From JAITMY01 sp031553765 (lineage in GTDB: Bacteria; Bacteroidota; Bacteroidia; Bacteroidales; UBA932), in the NCBI GenBank assembly GCA_031553765.1, contig JAVBKY010000003.1, positions 434,001 to 498,000 of the forward strand: DNA of 64,000 nt. The letters are read 5' to 3'. Shown one piece after another: positions 1 through 8,357 of this stretch. Below the pieces are notes generated by a model. That model saw only the letters and a program-made list of their open reading frames with translations, searched no databases and had not been told where the DNA came from. Made by a program: the position numbers and the translations under genes. Positions within the stretch are counted from its first letter, which is position 1; each line of letters begins with the position of its first letter.

Positions 1-111
1 GCACTTGAGCGCGAAATAAAAAATATGGTAGCCGATGGGATGCTATCAACCAGCGGAAAGCAAATTACCCTAACGAACAAAAAGGAGTTGGAGGGGCTGA
101 TAAATTTTTGA
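1..111 (+). CDS. C-terminal end of a probable Crp/Fnr-type regulator (partial)
   Basis: Frame 1 is open from the window edge to a TGA at 109-111 and gives 36 residues. The segment EREIKNMVADGMLSTSGKQI looks like the recognition helix and wing of a winged-helix domain as in Crp/Fnr-family regulators, where an (E/R)L-K-M-(x)-G-(L/M)-(I/L) pattern precedes a basic wing and a short last helix. Only the tail is visible, so family assignment is an inference. Confidence 0.5.
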   Translation, partial: ALEREIKNMVADGMLSTSGKQITLTNKKELEGLINF

Positions 112-125
112 TTAAAAACATACTC

Positions 126-275
126 ACCACGGAGACACAGAGAACACCAAAAAAAACTTATTGATCTCTGTATTTCTAAACTTTATCAGTAGTTTGATAG
201 AAATTCTGAGAGAGCAGAGATGCAGGTTAAGTATTTGAAATATTGCATTTTCAGTATTCTCTGTGTCTCCGTGGT
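126..275. repeat. Intergenic inverted repeat, 19-bp perfect arms
   Basis: ACCACGGAGACACAGAGAA at 126-144 is the exact reverse complement of 257-275. The arms enclose about 112 bp of AT-rich sequence without a gene. It fills the 220-bp gap between the regulator fragment and the BKACE gene. Similar CGGAGACACAGAG or CGCAAAGACGCAGAG words recur near 58040 and 62010, which suggests a dispersed chromosomal repeat family. Confidence 0.7.
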
Positions 276-333
276 TAAAATTTAAACAGTTTCTCAGTAT
301 ATTTACAAAGAAATTTAAAGCAGTTTACCCAAA

Positions 334-1179
334 ATGAAAAGTCGTAAAATTGTAGTTACCGTTGCTCCCGTGTGCCACGTGGGCAAGGAAATTCCCGCTG
401 GGTGTTTCAACCCACTTTCTCCCGAAGCCATTGCCGAAGACACCGCCAACTGCGCCAAGGCGGGCGCTTCGCAAGTGCATCTGCATACCCGCGAGCTGAA
501 CGGCGAACAAACTTTCGACCTCACGGTTTTCAGCAAAACGCTGGACATGATTACGGCTAAAACCGACATGATTATACAAGGCTCCACCGGAGGACTTTCG
601 TCGCTCACCCTCGAGGAGCGCTGCGTGTGCCTCAACGAGCCGCGCGTAGAGGTATCGTCGCTCAACATGGGCTCGGTGAACTTTGGCGAATCGGTGTACG
701 TAAATACGCTCCCTGAAATTCGTTTTTGGGCAGCCCGCATGCGCGAAAAAAAGATTGTGCCCGAGCTGGAAATCTTTGACCTGAGCATGGTTGAAACCTG
801 TCAAAAAATGGCTGATGAAGGTGTGCTGAGTCGCCCCATGCACTACAACTTCTGCCTTGGTACAGGTACTGCCAGCAACCTTTCCGATACGCCGCGCAAC
901 CTGCTATACATGACTTCGCTCACCGAACCTAACTCGCACTGGGGCCTCAACAACGACCAAATGCAGGGCTTCAACATGCTGGCCTGTGCCATATCAATGG
1001 GTGCAAGCGTGGTGCGTGTGGGCTTTGAGGATAGCTTTTACTACGCTCCCGGCAAGCTGGCACCTACCAACGCTGTGCTGGTGGAAAAGGTGGTAGCGCT
1101 CATTCGCGCCATGGGGCACGAGCCCGCTACCGCAAAAGAGGCAAGACAGATATTTGGGATTGATAAATTAAGAGGATAA
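334..1179 (+). CDS. BKACE-family beta-keto acid cleavage enzyme
   Basis: 281 residues, the usual length for the BKACE family (formerly DUF849; founder 3-keto-5-aminohexanoate cleavage enzyme, Kce). These Zn-dependent TIM-barrel enzymes condense a beta-keto acid with acetyl-CoA to give acetoacetate and a CoA ester. Visible motifs are the N-terminal barrel strand IVVTVAP, the metal-ligand pair in VHLHTR (His49, His51), the QGSTGG loop, and RVGFED near residue 230 carrying the third ligand Glu. The substrate is not predictable from sequence alone. The next gene downstream is a DUF1537 sugar-acid kinase and the opposite strand carries an organic-acid transporter and a racemase-like gene, so a role in small hydroxy- or keto-acid catabolism is inferred. 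Confidence 0.85.
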   Translation: MKSRKIVVTVAPVCHVGKEIPAGCFNPLSPEAIAEDTANCAKAGASQVHLHTRELNGEQTFDLTVFSKTLDMITAKTDMIIQGSTGGLSSLTLEERCVCLNEPRVEVSSLNMGSVNFGESVYVNTLPEIRFWAARMREKKIVPELEIFDLSMVETCQKMADEGVLSRPMHYNFCLGTGTASNLSDTPRNLLYMTSLTEPNSHWGLNNDQMQGFNMLACAISMGASVVRVGFEDSFYYAPGKLAPTNAVLVEKVVALIRAMGHEPATAKEARQIFGIDKLRG

Positions 1180-1183
1180 TTTC

Positions 1184-1380
1184 ACCCCCAACCCCCTAAA
1201 GGGGGCTATAACAGCAGTGAGTTATAATAAGTTTTTTCTCGAGGCGTCATTGCGAGGAGGAACGACGAAGCAATCTTTTGATTGCGCCAACGGTGCAAAA
1301 TGTGAGATTGCCGCGCTTTGCTCGCAATGACGCTACAGGCAAATGCACAATGTTATAGCCCCCTTTAGGGGGTTGGGGGT
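1184..1380. repeat. Nested inverted-repeat element (REP/MITE-like)
   Basis: The outer arms 1184-1213 and 1351-1380 are a perfect 30-bp inverted repeat that begins ACCCCCAACC. Inside, CGTCATTGCGAG at 1244-1255 is repeated inverted at 1321-1332. The whole 197-bp unit folds into a long hairpin and fills the BKACE-DUF1537 gap. Words of this kind are frequent in Bacteroidota intergenic regions. No open reading frame lies inside, so it would be non-autonomous if mobile. It may also end or attenuate transcription between the two genes. Confidence 0.8.
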
Positions 1381-1395
1381 CAACAAAGATAAACT

Positions 1396-2808
1396 ATGAT
1401 TTTCTCCGACATTCAAAAAAAATATCCGACCTCCGACAGCGAAAATCTCCGCAATCAAATTGCAGAATTTTTGCAAAAAAATCGCATTAAAATTGTGGTG
1501 CTGGACGACGACCCTACGGGCATACAAACCGTGCACGGCAACTACCTTCTCACCAACTGGTGTGAGGAAAATCTGCAGGCCGCCTTTGCCGACGACAAAC
1601 CGTTTTTCTACCTGTTGGCAAATACCCGCGCCATGACCGCGCAGCAAGCGGAGCAAACCATACGCGAGGCTATGAGCGCTGTGCTAAAGGTTAACGAAAC
1701 GCAGAATTTTCGCTTAATCTTCATCAGCCGTAGCGACTCTACCCTACGCGGACACTTCCCGCTGGAGCCTGAAACCATGCGCGAGGAAGTTGAAAAAAGA
1801 GGCATGCAACTTGGGCTACCCGTATTTTTTATTCCGGCATTTTTCGAAGCAGGACGCTACACCATTGAGGGTACGCACTACATGAAGGAGGGTGAAAAAT
1901 TAATTCCTGTTTCCGAAACTGAATTTGCCCGCGATAACGTTTTTGGTTACACCCAATCGAAGTTAACGGAGTATATTCGCGAAAAATCAAACGAAAAAAT
2001 TACCACATCACAAGTTGGCAGTATTGGTCTTAATATACTTCGTAATCAAGATGTTGATTCGATTACAAAAACCATTGAAGCCGAGCGTGGTAAACAATAT
2101 GTAACAGTAGATGCTTTTGACTACTGCGACCTTCGAAAATTCTCTCTCGCCTTTTTGCAAGCGTTCAACCAAAGCGAAAAATCGGCTGCTATACTTCGCA
2201 CCTCATCATCACTACCCAAGGCGTTGAGTGGCATTTCCGATACTGCGCTGTTGAGTACGGAAATCATTTCGAGAAAAGATGGTAGCGGCATTTTCATTGT
2301 AGGTTCGCACGTAAAAAAGAGTACAACGCAGCTGTCGGTATTGCTCAATGCATCGGGCGTTACAGGCGTGATGGTGGATGTAGATGAGATACTACGCTCA
2401 CCCGAGGAGCTACTAAAGAAAACGGAGGAGCAGCTGCTCGCGCTTCATCAGCAAGGTGTCGTTCCCGTAGTGTACACCTCACGCACCGAGCGTCGTTCCG
2501 ACGATCCTGTGCTACGCCAATTGAACGGACAAAAGATATCGGATTTCTTGGTGGAGATTGTGCGGAATCTACCCTTCCAACCCGCTTACCTAGTGGCAAA
2601 AGGTGGCATTACCTCGCACGATATTCTAACTAAGGGATTGGAGATAGAAAGAGCAAGAGTGCTTGGACAAATTTTGTCGGGAGTTCCAACAGTACGCACG
2701 GGTAGCGACAACCATTTTCCCAACATGCCGTACATTATTTTCCCCGGCAATGTGGGTAGTGAAGAGGCGTTGAAGGAAGTGTTTGAAAAACTATCTAAGT
2801 ACACCTAA
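1396..2808 (+). CDS. Four-carbon acid sugar kinase family protein (DUF1537)
   Basis: 470 residues. The N-terminal substrate domain carries the family hallmark VVLDDDPTGIQTV (about residues 34-46), followed by LANTRA and the ISRSDSTLRGH motif. The C-terminal nucleotide-binding domain shows VAKGGITSHD near residue 400 and ends with FPGNVGS. Proteins of this family phosphorylate four-carbon acid sugars such as threonate or erythronate on the C4 hydroxyl with ATP. Its neighbour on the left is a BKACE enzyme rather than the PdxA2 dehydrogenase and aldolase usually found with this kinase, so the pathway here may be non-standard. Start ATG chosen because it gives the full N-terminal domain. Confidence 0.88.
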   Translation: MIFSDIQKKYPTSDSENLRNQIAEFLQKNRIKIVVLDDDPTGIQTVHGNYLLTNWCEENLQAAFADDKPFFYLLANTRAMTAQQAEQTIREAMSAVLKVNETQNFRLIFISRSDSTLRGHFPLEPETMREEVEKRGMQLGLPVFFIPAFFEAGRYTIEGTHYMKEGEKLIPVSETEFARDNVFGYTQSKLTEYIREKSNEKITTSQVGSIGLNILRNQDVDSITKTIEAERGKQYVTVDAFDYCDLRKFSLAFLQAFNQSEKSAAILRTSSSLPKALSGISDTALLSTEIISRKDGSGIFIVGSHVKKSTTQLSVLLNASGVTGVMVDVDEILRSPEELLKKTEEQLLALHQQGVVPVVYTSRTERRSDDPVLRQLNGQKISDFLVEIVRNLPFQPAYLVAKGGITSHDILTKGLEIERARVLGQILSGVPTVRTGSDNHFPNMPYIIFPGNVGSEEALKEVFEKLSKYT

Positions 2809-2823
2809 TAATATCTTGCATCA

Positions 2824-2840
2824 ACTCCCGCAGGGAGTTC
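2824..2840. terminator. Short GC hairpin after the DUF1537 gene
   Basis: AACTCCC-GCA-GGGAGTT forms a 7-bp stem 16 bases past the stop codon. There is no clear T-run, so a role in termination is tentative. Confidence 0.4.
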
Positions 2841-2904
2841 ACTATTATTGGGTGCATAATTGCGAATAGTCACATAAAAAATTGAACAATTTAAAAACAA
2901 ACAT

Positions 2905-3456
2905 TTGCAATACTCTCTACAAAAAAGACTAAACACGGTTGTACTTCTTTTTATTCTCACAGCAATATCTGTACAGGCTCACGAGAAAAACTCTCTAAAA
3001 ACAACCTTCCTATCGTTTGCCACCGGCTCCGCAAAATTGACCTACGAGCGCGCCACTGTTCCCAAACAATCGCTTGAGCTAACCGGAGGAGTTATTGGTG
3101 TTGGGTTTGACAAGTTTGATGTAAACCCCAAGGGAGGATTGTTTCGCGCGGCTTATAAATTCATTCTTACAGAAAAATCGAAAAGCCCGCTTAATGGATT
3201 GTATGTCAGGCCCGAATATGCGGTCTCCATCTTTGATTACGACTCTGAAAATTCAGGCAGAATCAACTCATCCATGCACACCCTTTTAGCCAATGCCGGT
3301 TACCAGTGGGTAATGGGGCTGTGGGTTTTTGATGGCTTTGTTGGCGCAGGCGTAGGTATTGGAGAGCCCACGGAGTTACAGTACCACCACGGTTTTATCG
3401 ACCGCTTCGGCTGGCTCACCCTCACCTTTGGCATGAGAATCGGAGTAGCATTTTAA
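2905..3456 (+). CDS. Outer-membrane beta-barrel-like protein, DUF3575-like
   Basis: 183 residues. A basic start followed by VVLLFILTAI and a probable signal-peptidase site after VQA (about residue 25) indicates export. The rest alternates polar and hydrophobic residues and ends in GMRIGVAF with a terminal Phe, as in outer-membrane barrels. No ATG is available: the reading frame opens at TTG at 2905 after an upstream in-frame stop, so TTG is taken as the start. The resemblance to DUF3575-type Bacteroidota proteins is by overall look only. Confidence 0.6.
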   Translation: MQYSLQKRLNTVVLLFILTAISVQAHEKNSLKTTFLSFATGSAKLTYERATVPKQSLELTGGVIGVGFDKFDVNPKGGLFRAAYKFILTEKSKSPLNGLYVRPEYAVSIFDYDSENSGRINSSMHTLLANAGYQWVMGLWVFDGFVGAGVGIGEPTELQYHHGFIDRFGWLTLTFGMRIGVAF

Positions 3457-3464
3457 ACCACAAC

Positions 3465-3499
3465 AGGCACGAAGAGCCACCCTTTGCGTCTTCGTGCCT
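3465..3499. terminator. Convergent-gene hairpin
   Basis: AGGCACGAAGA (3465-3475) pairs with TCTTCGTGCCT (3489-3499). It lies between two converging genes and is a plausible bidirectional terminator, although the words also resemble the host's dispersed repeats. Confidence 0.5.
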
Positions 3500-3548
3500 A
3501 TTGTATTAATCTGCGTTTATCCGTCCTATCCGCGTCATCCGCGTTCCA

Positions 3549-4784
3549 TTACTCCTCCAGCGACTTTGTTGGATCTATCCTCAAAAACAAGATAGAACTC
3601 ACCACCAGCATTCCCGCAATAATAAACAGCGGAAAGTTGTAGTTGCCCGTTGAACTCACCAAATAGCCAAATACCGTTGCGCAGACAAATCCCCCCAGGT
3701 TTCCCGCCGTATTCATCGCTCCCGAAATAGCACCCGCATACTTTTTCCCAATGTCAATGCAGATGGCCCATGCGCTCGGCAGCATCAGGTCAATTACTCC
3801 AAAGCACAACGACATAAACACAAACACCTGCAGCTTACCCGGAATAAACGCCGCCAAAAACATAAATATGGCTGACACAAATAGTGAACCCGCACCCAAC
3901 AATCTACGTCCCACCTTCAAGCCGTATCTTTTCGACATTCTGGTGCTGAGATAGCCTCCCGCAATATTGCCTATCATGCTCATAAGGAACGGAACAGCAA
4001 TAGCATACGTCAACTCATTCTTAGCAAATCCGCGACCCAACTCCATAAAGGTAGGGAACCATGAGAAGAAAAACCAGCTGGCCCAAGCGTAGAAAAAGTA
4101 CATGGACAAAATCAACCAAAATTGTTGGCTCCTGAGTATTTTTTTCCAAGGAATTTTTACCTTCTCTTTTTCAGGCGCAGCCTCGGGTAGCGCAGCCAAC
4201 TCTGCCGATGAAATTCCTTTCACCTTCGCCGGGCTATTCCTGTACCACAGGTACCACGCAACAGCCCACACACCGCCTATAATGGCAAAGGTATAAAACG
4301 TCCAACGCCAGCCCAAACCGCTAATCATGGGTATTACCAAAAAAGGCGTGAGCGCACCGCCCATACGGCTTGCCGCCCAAATGTAGCCTTGCGCTACCGA
4401 CGTTTCGGACTTGTGGTACCAGCGGCTAATAACGCCCGTCATGCAGGGGTACGAACCCGCCTCGCCAATACCGAACATAAAGCGAATAATGAGCAACGAA
4501 ATAAATCCGTTTGCCATACCCGTAAACCACGTAAACACCGACCACCACAGCACAATTACCGCCAGCACAAAACGGTGTCCGCGCCTGTCGCCCCAAGCCC
4601 CAAGCGGAATTTGGAGGAACCCGTAGGAAATAATAAACGCGCTCAGCACCCACCCCCACTGCTGCGTGGTAAGGCCAAGGTCGTGCATAATAGTTGCCCC
4701 CGCCACGCTGATGTTAATCCGGTCAAGGAAGGTAATCATCCCGATTAGCACCAGGAAGAGGAGTACTATGTTTCGTTTTTTCAT
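3549..4784 (-). CDS. MFS transporter, anion:cation symporter (ACS) type
   Basis: 411 residues with about 12 hydrophobic segments. The first helix with FLDRINISVAG, the loop GAWGDRRGHR (MFS motif A) and the segment RFMFGIGEAGSYPCMTGVISRW are characteristic of the ACS family, which includes hexuronate, glucarate and phthalate importers. Transport of an organic acid into the cytoplasm with protons is therefore inferred; the substrate is unknown. It follows the racemase-like gene on the same strand with an 83-bp gap, so the two are probably cotranscribed and serve the same acid-utilisation function as the genes at 334-2808. Confidence 0.88.
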   Translation of the reverse strand: MKKRNIVLLFLVLIGMITFLDRINISVAGATIMHDLGLTTQQWGWVLSAFIISYGFLQIPLGAWGDRRGHRFVLAVIVLWWSVFTWFTGMANGFISLLIIRFMFGIGEAGSYPCMTGVISRWYHKSETSVAQGYIWAASRMGGALTPFLVIPMISGLGWRWTFYTFAIIGGVWAVAWYLWYRNSPAKVKGISSAELAALPEAAPEKEKVKIPWKKILRSQQFWLILSMYFFYAWASWFFFSWFPTFMELGRGFAKNELTYAIAVPFLMSMIGNIAGGYLSTRMSKRYGLKVGRRLLGAGSLFVSAIFMFLAAFIPGKLQVFVFMSLCFGVIDLMLPSAWAICIDIGKKYAGAISGAMNTAGNLGGFVCATVFGYLVSSTGNYNFPLFIIAGMLVVSSILFLRIDPTKSLEE

Positions 4785-4867
4785 AGCTATAAGTTTAATT
4801 TCAAGTTTCAGATTTCAAATTTTTTACCACGTGCGAAGGGCAATTTGAAATATGGAATTTGAAATTA

Positions 4868-5536
4868 TTAAATCAACCCTTGCTCCTGCAAGAATTTCTT
4901 CACTCCAAGTACACCCAACAACGGGCTCGACAGCACCGTCTTTCCCGTTATCTCCGCCAACTTCGCCTCCATGCGCGCCATAGAACCTTGCGCCAGTACA
5001 ATCATATCTACCTTATCCACCAACTTCTCCGCGGCTTGCTGAATCAGCAGGTCATGCTTAGCGGAATCTCCCGACTGTCCTGCGGCAAACGCGCCATCGG
5101 CAAGTCCTTCCACTACCTCAACAATTTGTCCGGCCTCGGTAGCCTTACGGCGAAGCAAGTCAACCGTTGGACCGAGCGTAGTAGGCAGCGTTGCAATTAC
5201 GCCAATACGCTTTGCGCTCACCACCGCCTTTTCAGCCATGGGACCGTCAATGCGAAACACAGGACACTGGGCTATCAAGTTGCCCATTTCCGCCACCGCA
5301 CCCACCGATGAGCAGGTGTTGTAAATGAGCGTAGCACCCGAACCGGCTGCAGCCTGATAGTAGCTCAACAAGCGACGACGCACGGCAGGAGTAACAGCGT
5401 TGTTGGCTATCACCTCCTGAATAAGCGAATCATCGGCAATGTTGTTGATTTTAACCATGGGCAGGTGCTCCTTAAAGAGTTGGGTAGTAGATTCTACCAG
5501 CGCCATAGCAGTGTGAACGGCAACAATTTGGATCAT
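4868..5536 (-). CDS. Asp/Glu/hydantoin racemase-family protein
   Basis: 222 residues from the ATG at 5536; a longer in-frame start at 5575 would add 13 residues unlike the family N-terminus, so the shorter start beginning MIQIVAVHTAM is preferred. The two cysteine-bearing regions expected in this superfamily are only half present: YNTCSS near residue 75 has the first cysteine, but the second position reads VLAQGSMARM without an obvious cysteine. Such proteins include racemases, decarboxylases and isomerases. The missing second cysteine argues against a simple two-base racemase and for a different reaction. Cotranscribed with the MFS gene downstream. Confidence 0.7.
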   Translation of the reverse strand: MIQIVAVHTAMALVESTTQLFKEHLPMVKINNIADDSLIQEVIANNAVTPAVRRRLLSYYQAAAGSGATLIYNTCSSVGAVAEMGNLIAQCPVFRIDGPMAEKAVVSAKRIGVIATLPTTLGPTVDLLRRKATEAGQIVEVVEGLADGAFAAGQSGDSAKHDLLIQQAAEKLVDKVDMIVLAQGSMARMEAKLAEITGKTVLSSPLLGVLGVKKFLQEQGLI

Positions 5537-5736
5537 AAATATTAAATTTTTAGATGGGTTTATGGAAGAAGTCAAATGTAGGAAATTTTATTGAATTTTT
5601 TTCATAAAAGACACTTATATCCACGAGTGAAACAACCTTTGCATACGAAAGCCCCGAGGCAACTTATGGATAAGCAGCCTTGATTAACTTGTCGAAAAAC
5701 AATTAACATTCAATTCTATTAGATATTTTTTATAGG

Positions 5737-5745
5737 TACATTTGC
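5737..5745 (+). promoter_or_regulatory. Bacteroidota -7 element
   Basis: TACATTTGC matches the TAnnTTTG -7 consensus of Bacteroidota. It precedes the hairpin-rich leader of the gene at 5882. No clear TTTG -33 element was found, so this is a weak call. Confidence 0.4.
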
Positions 5746-5762
5746 TAGTGTTGTTAGTTATT

Positions 5763-5859
5763 AGGTATAATCAATAACCTCGCAGCAGAGCTGACGAGGT
5801 ATGAATTTACTATTTGAAATTTTTGTTATTTCGAAGCAGAGCTTCGAGGAATTATACCT
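5763..5859. repeat. Nested hairpins in the leader of the zinc-ribbon gene
   Basis: AGGTATAAT (5763-5771) is repeated inverted as ATTATACCT (5851-5859). Between them lie a hairpin built on CCTCG/CGAGG and a second one reading TCGAAG-CAGA-GCTTCGA. The compound structure ends about 20 bases before the start codon at 5882. It could be a mobile palindromic element or a regulatory leader. Confidence 0.55.
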
Positions 5860-5881
5860 AAAGAGATTAAAAACAGTCAAC

Positions 5882-6160
5882 ATGGCAAATTTAAGTGGCA
5901 AATGTCCAACTTGTGGTAAAAAAGCACATGATTTTGAAAAGGAGGAGATACTCGTGTGCGTTCCACCTAAAGAGGTGTTAGAGTTTGGACAGTACAAAAT
6001 TGACAAAGAATATCGTGAAGCGTTGTATAAAGAGTTTCCCATGTATACAGCCGAAGAAGTTGTTGGGTCTTACCTTGGATATAATCCTTATTTCCCATGT
6101 CAAGATGATTGGCTAGAGGAGCAGGGCAGGGAATTAGACGAGGGGGAACTTGACAAATAA
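5882..6160 (+). CDS. Small protein with a CPxCG zinc-binding knuckle
   Basis: 92 residues from ATG 5882, chosen over an upstream in-frame ATG at 5801 because that one lies inside the hairpin leader and adds residues of poor quality. The N-terminus MANLSGKCPTCGKKAH carries one CxxC knuckle; no second pair follows. The C-terminus is very acidic. No family recognised. It is 21 bp upstream of the next gene and probably forms an operon with it. Confidence 0.55.
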   Translation: MANLSGKCPTCGKKAHDFEKEEILVCVPPKEVLEFGQYKIDKEYREALYKEFPMYTAEEVVGSYLGYNPYFPCQDDWLEEQGRELDEGELDK

Positions 6161-6181
6161 CTATGTAAACAGAGTCAAGCC

Positions 6182-6847
6182 ATGAGTGACGAAAAGGAGA
6201 GATTTCTTGATGATGCCATTTTTCAACTATCAAAGTTTGAAAACGAGTTTCTGCAAAGTTCCAAAAGAATAATGGAGGCTGGGAATAATAAACTTTATGC
6301 TCTTGATTTGTTTGCTCTAACGGTAAATAATAGAGCTCTGTCTTTGATAAAGGCTTTCATAACTCTTTCAAAGGATAAAAATTATCTTTCAGCAGTATCT
6401 TTAATTCGACTTCAATTGGATAATGCTTTAAGATTCTTTGCCTCAACATTAGTAAAGGATTCTCAAGATTTCATGTCACACTTCATAGACGGCAAAGAGA
6501 TAAGAGATTATAAAGATCATAAAGGCAAGAATTTAACTGACTCCTATCTAGCAAAAGAGCTTGAAAAATATTTTAATGGTACAAGCCAATTATACAAAAA
6601 TACTTGTGCATATATTCATTTAAGTGACAAACACATGCCTCCAACCCTTAATAAGATTGGCAAAACTGAAATGAAGATTGGGATTAGGGTAGGAGCATTT
6701 GACAACTTTGTAGTAGACCAAAAAATAGATTTCGTCCAAACCATGATCGGGGTAAGTAAACTCACCTTGATTGTCGTAGAGCAATGGAAACACGAAAAAA
6801 ATCGGTTAGGGGAAATTTATGATAAAAATCAAGTATTTAGGAAGTGA
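6182..6847 (+). CDS. Helical protein, DUF5677-like
   Basis: 221 residues, predicted mostly helical. The stretch LIRLQLDNALRFFA followed further on by CAYIHLSDKHM resembles DUF5677-type proteins, which have an R-x-x-(L/E) helix and a later (S/T)-x-(F/H)-(I/V)-H-x-S motif. Function is unknown; some members occur near defence genes, but nothing here proves such a role. Its stop codon lies within the 5' arm of a strong terminator and the prophage begins 44 bases later, so this is host sequence just outside attL. Confidence 0.6.
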   Translation: MSDEKERFLDDAIFQLSKFENEFLQSSKRIMEAGNNKLYALDLFALTVNNRALSLIKAFITLSKDKNYLSAVSLIRLQLDNALRFFASTLVKDSQDFMSHFIDGKEIRDYKDHKGKNLTDSYLAKELEKYFNGTSQLYKNTCAYIHLSDKHMPPTLNKIGKTEMKIGIRVGAFDNFVVDQKIDFVQTMIGVSKLTLIVVEQWKHEKNRLGEIYDKNQVFRK

Positions 6848-6888
6848 AAAAGGCAGAGTTCTCAACGAACTCTGCCTTTTTCACTTCC
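6840..6888. terminator. Bidirectional terminator with 21-bp stem
   Basis: 6840-6860 pairs perfectly with 6868-6888 around a 7-base loop; the arms contain A-run and T-run (AAAAAGGCAGAG / CTCTGCCTTTTT), so it works on both strands. The stop codon of the preceding gene sits inside the stem. Before phage integration it would have lain directly behind the 3' end of tRNA-Ser and probably ended that transcript as well. Confidence 0.85.
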
Positions 6889-6890
6889 TA

Positions 6891-6903
6891 GCGGAGAGAG
6901 AGG
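6891..6903. other. attL core
   Basis: GCGGAGAGAGAGG, identical to the tRNA-Ser 3' end at 55282-55294. The flanking bases differ on both sides (A/T before, C/G after), so the identity block is exactly 13 bp. Confidence 0.85.
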
Positions 6904-6929
6904 CTCCAAGAACTATATTTCAGACTATT

Positions 6930-7007
6930 ACCAATTGTTACCAACCCCGTGAATAAGTGGAGAGTACACAAAATTTGTTGAATACGACAAAAACCAATTG
7001 TTACCAA
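6930..7007. repeat. Integrase arm-type binding sites (two direct repeats)
   Basis: ACCAATTGTTACCAA occurs at 6930-6944 and again at 6993-7007, 63 bp apart, between the attL core and the integrase stop codon. Paired direct repeats next to the core are the usual form of arm-type sites for tyrosine integrases. Function inferred from position. Confidence 0.65.
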
Positions 7008-7019
7008 ATGGATAACCCG

Positions 7020-8357
7020 TTATTGGGTTCCTTTCCGGGTTTGCCGTTTTTTAGGTTCTAATCCTTTTTTCTCTATAACCTTCGTGTTAAACTTTTCCAT
7101 TTCGGAAACCTTTAGCTTATCGACTATTTTAACGTAGGGCTTCATAGCCTTAAAATCACTATGCCCCGTCCACTTCATTATTACCTCGGACGGAACCCCC
7201 AGCCTTAGCGCATTTACTATGAAGGTACGCCGACCGCAATGGGTAGTAAGAAGCGCATACTTCGGAAGAACTTCTTCGTAGCGTTGGTTACCTTTGAAAT
7301 AAACGATTCTTTGCGGTTCTACTATACCCGCTAATTCGCCCATATCTTTAAGGTGTTCGTTCATCTTTACATTACTAATAACCGGCAGGGCCAGGTTATT
7401 AGGTAGCTGTATTCCTTCGTATTTCTTCAATATAGCGCGGCTATAATCATTCAGCTCTATAATAAGCCCGTCTACCGTTTTTTGAGTTACCACCGTTATA
7501 TAATTTGGGCGGACATCACTACGCATTAGCTTTGCTACATCGGAGTAACGAAGTCCGGTAAAGCAGCAAAAGCAAAAGACATCACGAACGGCCGGAAGTG
7601 CGGGACGGTTGGCCGGGAACTTGAAAGAATACAGGTTAAGCAGTTCTTCCCATTCCAAGTATATAACTTCTTTTGCGTTGCCGTCTGTACCTTTGAACTT
7701 CGGCTTAAATGTTTCGTGAAGCATACCGGTATAATACCCCTTATTTCGAGCCCACCGGAGAAACCAGCGTACAAAGCCCATATATTTAGAAATTGTAGTA
7801 TTCCGAAGGTCGGCAGCTTGAAGGCTTGCTACAAATCCTTGAAGGGTTTCTTCCGTTAACTTTTCAAGCGATAGGTTCCGGTCGAAGTTCTGCAGGTGTT
7901 CCCGTAACGAATTGAATTTTGTAAAGGTTGCCTTCGTCCAATTGTTCTGCCGGCCCATTGTTTCCATGAATTCGGCGTAGGCTTCGTAAAACCTTTTCCC
8001 CGGTTCTTCGGGTTCCGGTTCCTTTCGCCCGGAAAGTTCGTCGAAGGAAGTTTTCAATTCCGTAGGATTAGGCGCGCGCTTTTCCAATAATTCGTACCGG
8101 GAAAATATTTCTTCTATTTGGGATTCGGCGTTTATGATAGCCTTGTTTATTTCCCCGGCAGTTTGTTTGTACCGGTTCTTTGCCCCGGCTATTGCGCGCC
8201 CGGCCAAGGCGTCCCATTTTTCGGGCTCTATACTATACCCTAACCGCATATCAACCCGGAACCCGGCATAACTTACCCGGATACGTATAGGCCTACATTC
8301 TACCAATACGCCGTTTACCTTCTTGGGGAACAGGTCGAATTTAACGGTTCGTTTCAT
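7020..8357 (-). CDS. int: Phage tyrosine integrase
   Basis: 445 residues. An N-terminal arm-binding domain and a SAM-like core-binding domain (about residues 115-215, with WTKATFTKFNSLREHL) precede the catalytic domain. The catalytic residues are all visible: Arg in TGLRYSD (about 270), HxxR in THCGRRTF (about 372-375), His in WTGHSDF (about 398) and the nucleophile Tyr in MKPYVKI (about 408). It performs site-specific recombination between phage attP and the tRNA-Ser attB. It ends 116 bp from the attL core and shares a 4-bp overlap with the small gene upstream, so integrase is the last gene of a leftward three-gene operon. Confidence 0.95.
   Translation of the reverse strand: MKRTVKFDLFPKKVNGVLVECRPIRIRVSYAGFRVDMRLGYSIEPEKWDALAGRAIAGAKNRYKQTAGEINKAIINAESQIEEIFSRYELLEKRAPNPTELKTSFDELSGRKEPEPEEPGKRFYEAYAEFMETMGRQNNWTKATFTKFNSLREHLQNFDRNLSLEKLTEETLQGFVASLQAADLRNTTISKYMGFVRWFLRWARNKGYYTGMLHETFKPKFKGTDGNAKEVIYLEWEELLNLYSFKFPANRPALPAVRDVFCFCCFTGLRYSDVAKLMRSDVRPNYITVVTQKTVDGLIIELNDYSRAILKKYEGIQLPNNLALPVISNVKMNEHLKDMGELAGIVEPQRIVYFKGNQRYEEVLPKYALLTTHCGRRTFIVNALRLGVPSEVIMKWTGHSDFKAMKPYVKIVDKLKVSEMEKFNTKVIEKKGLEPKKRQTRKGTQ

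Noticed and set aside
5801..5881. Upstream in-frame ATG for the zinc-ribbon gene
   Set aside because: It lies inside the hairpin leader and adds residues of low-quality composition; ATG 5882 directly precedes the CxxC domain.
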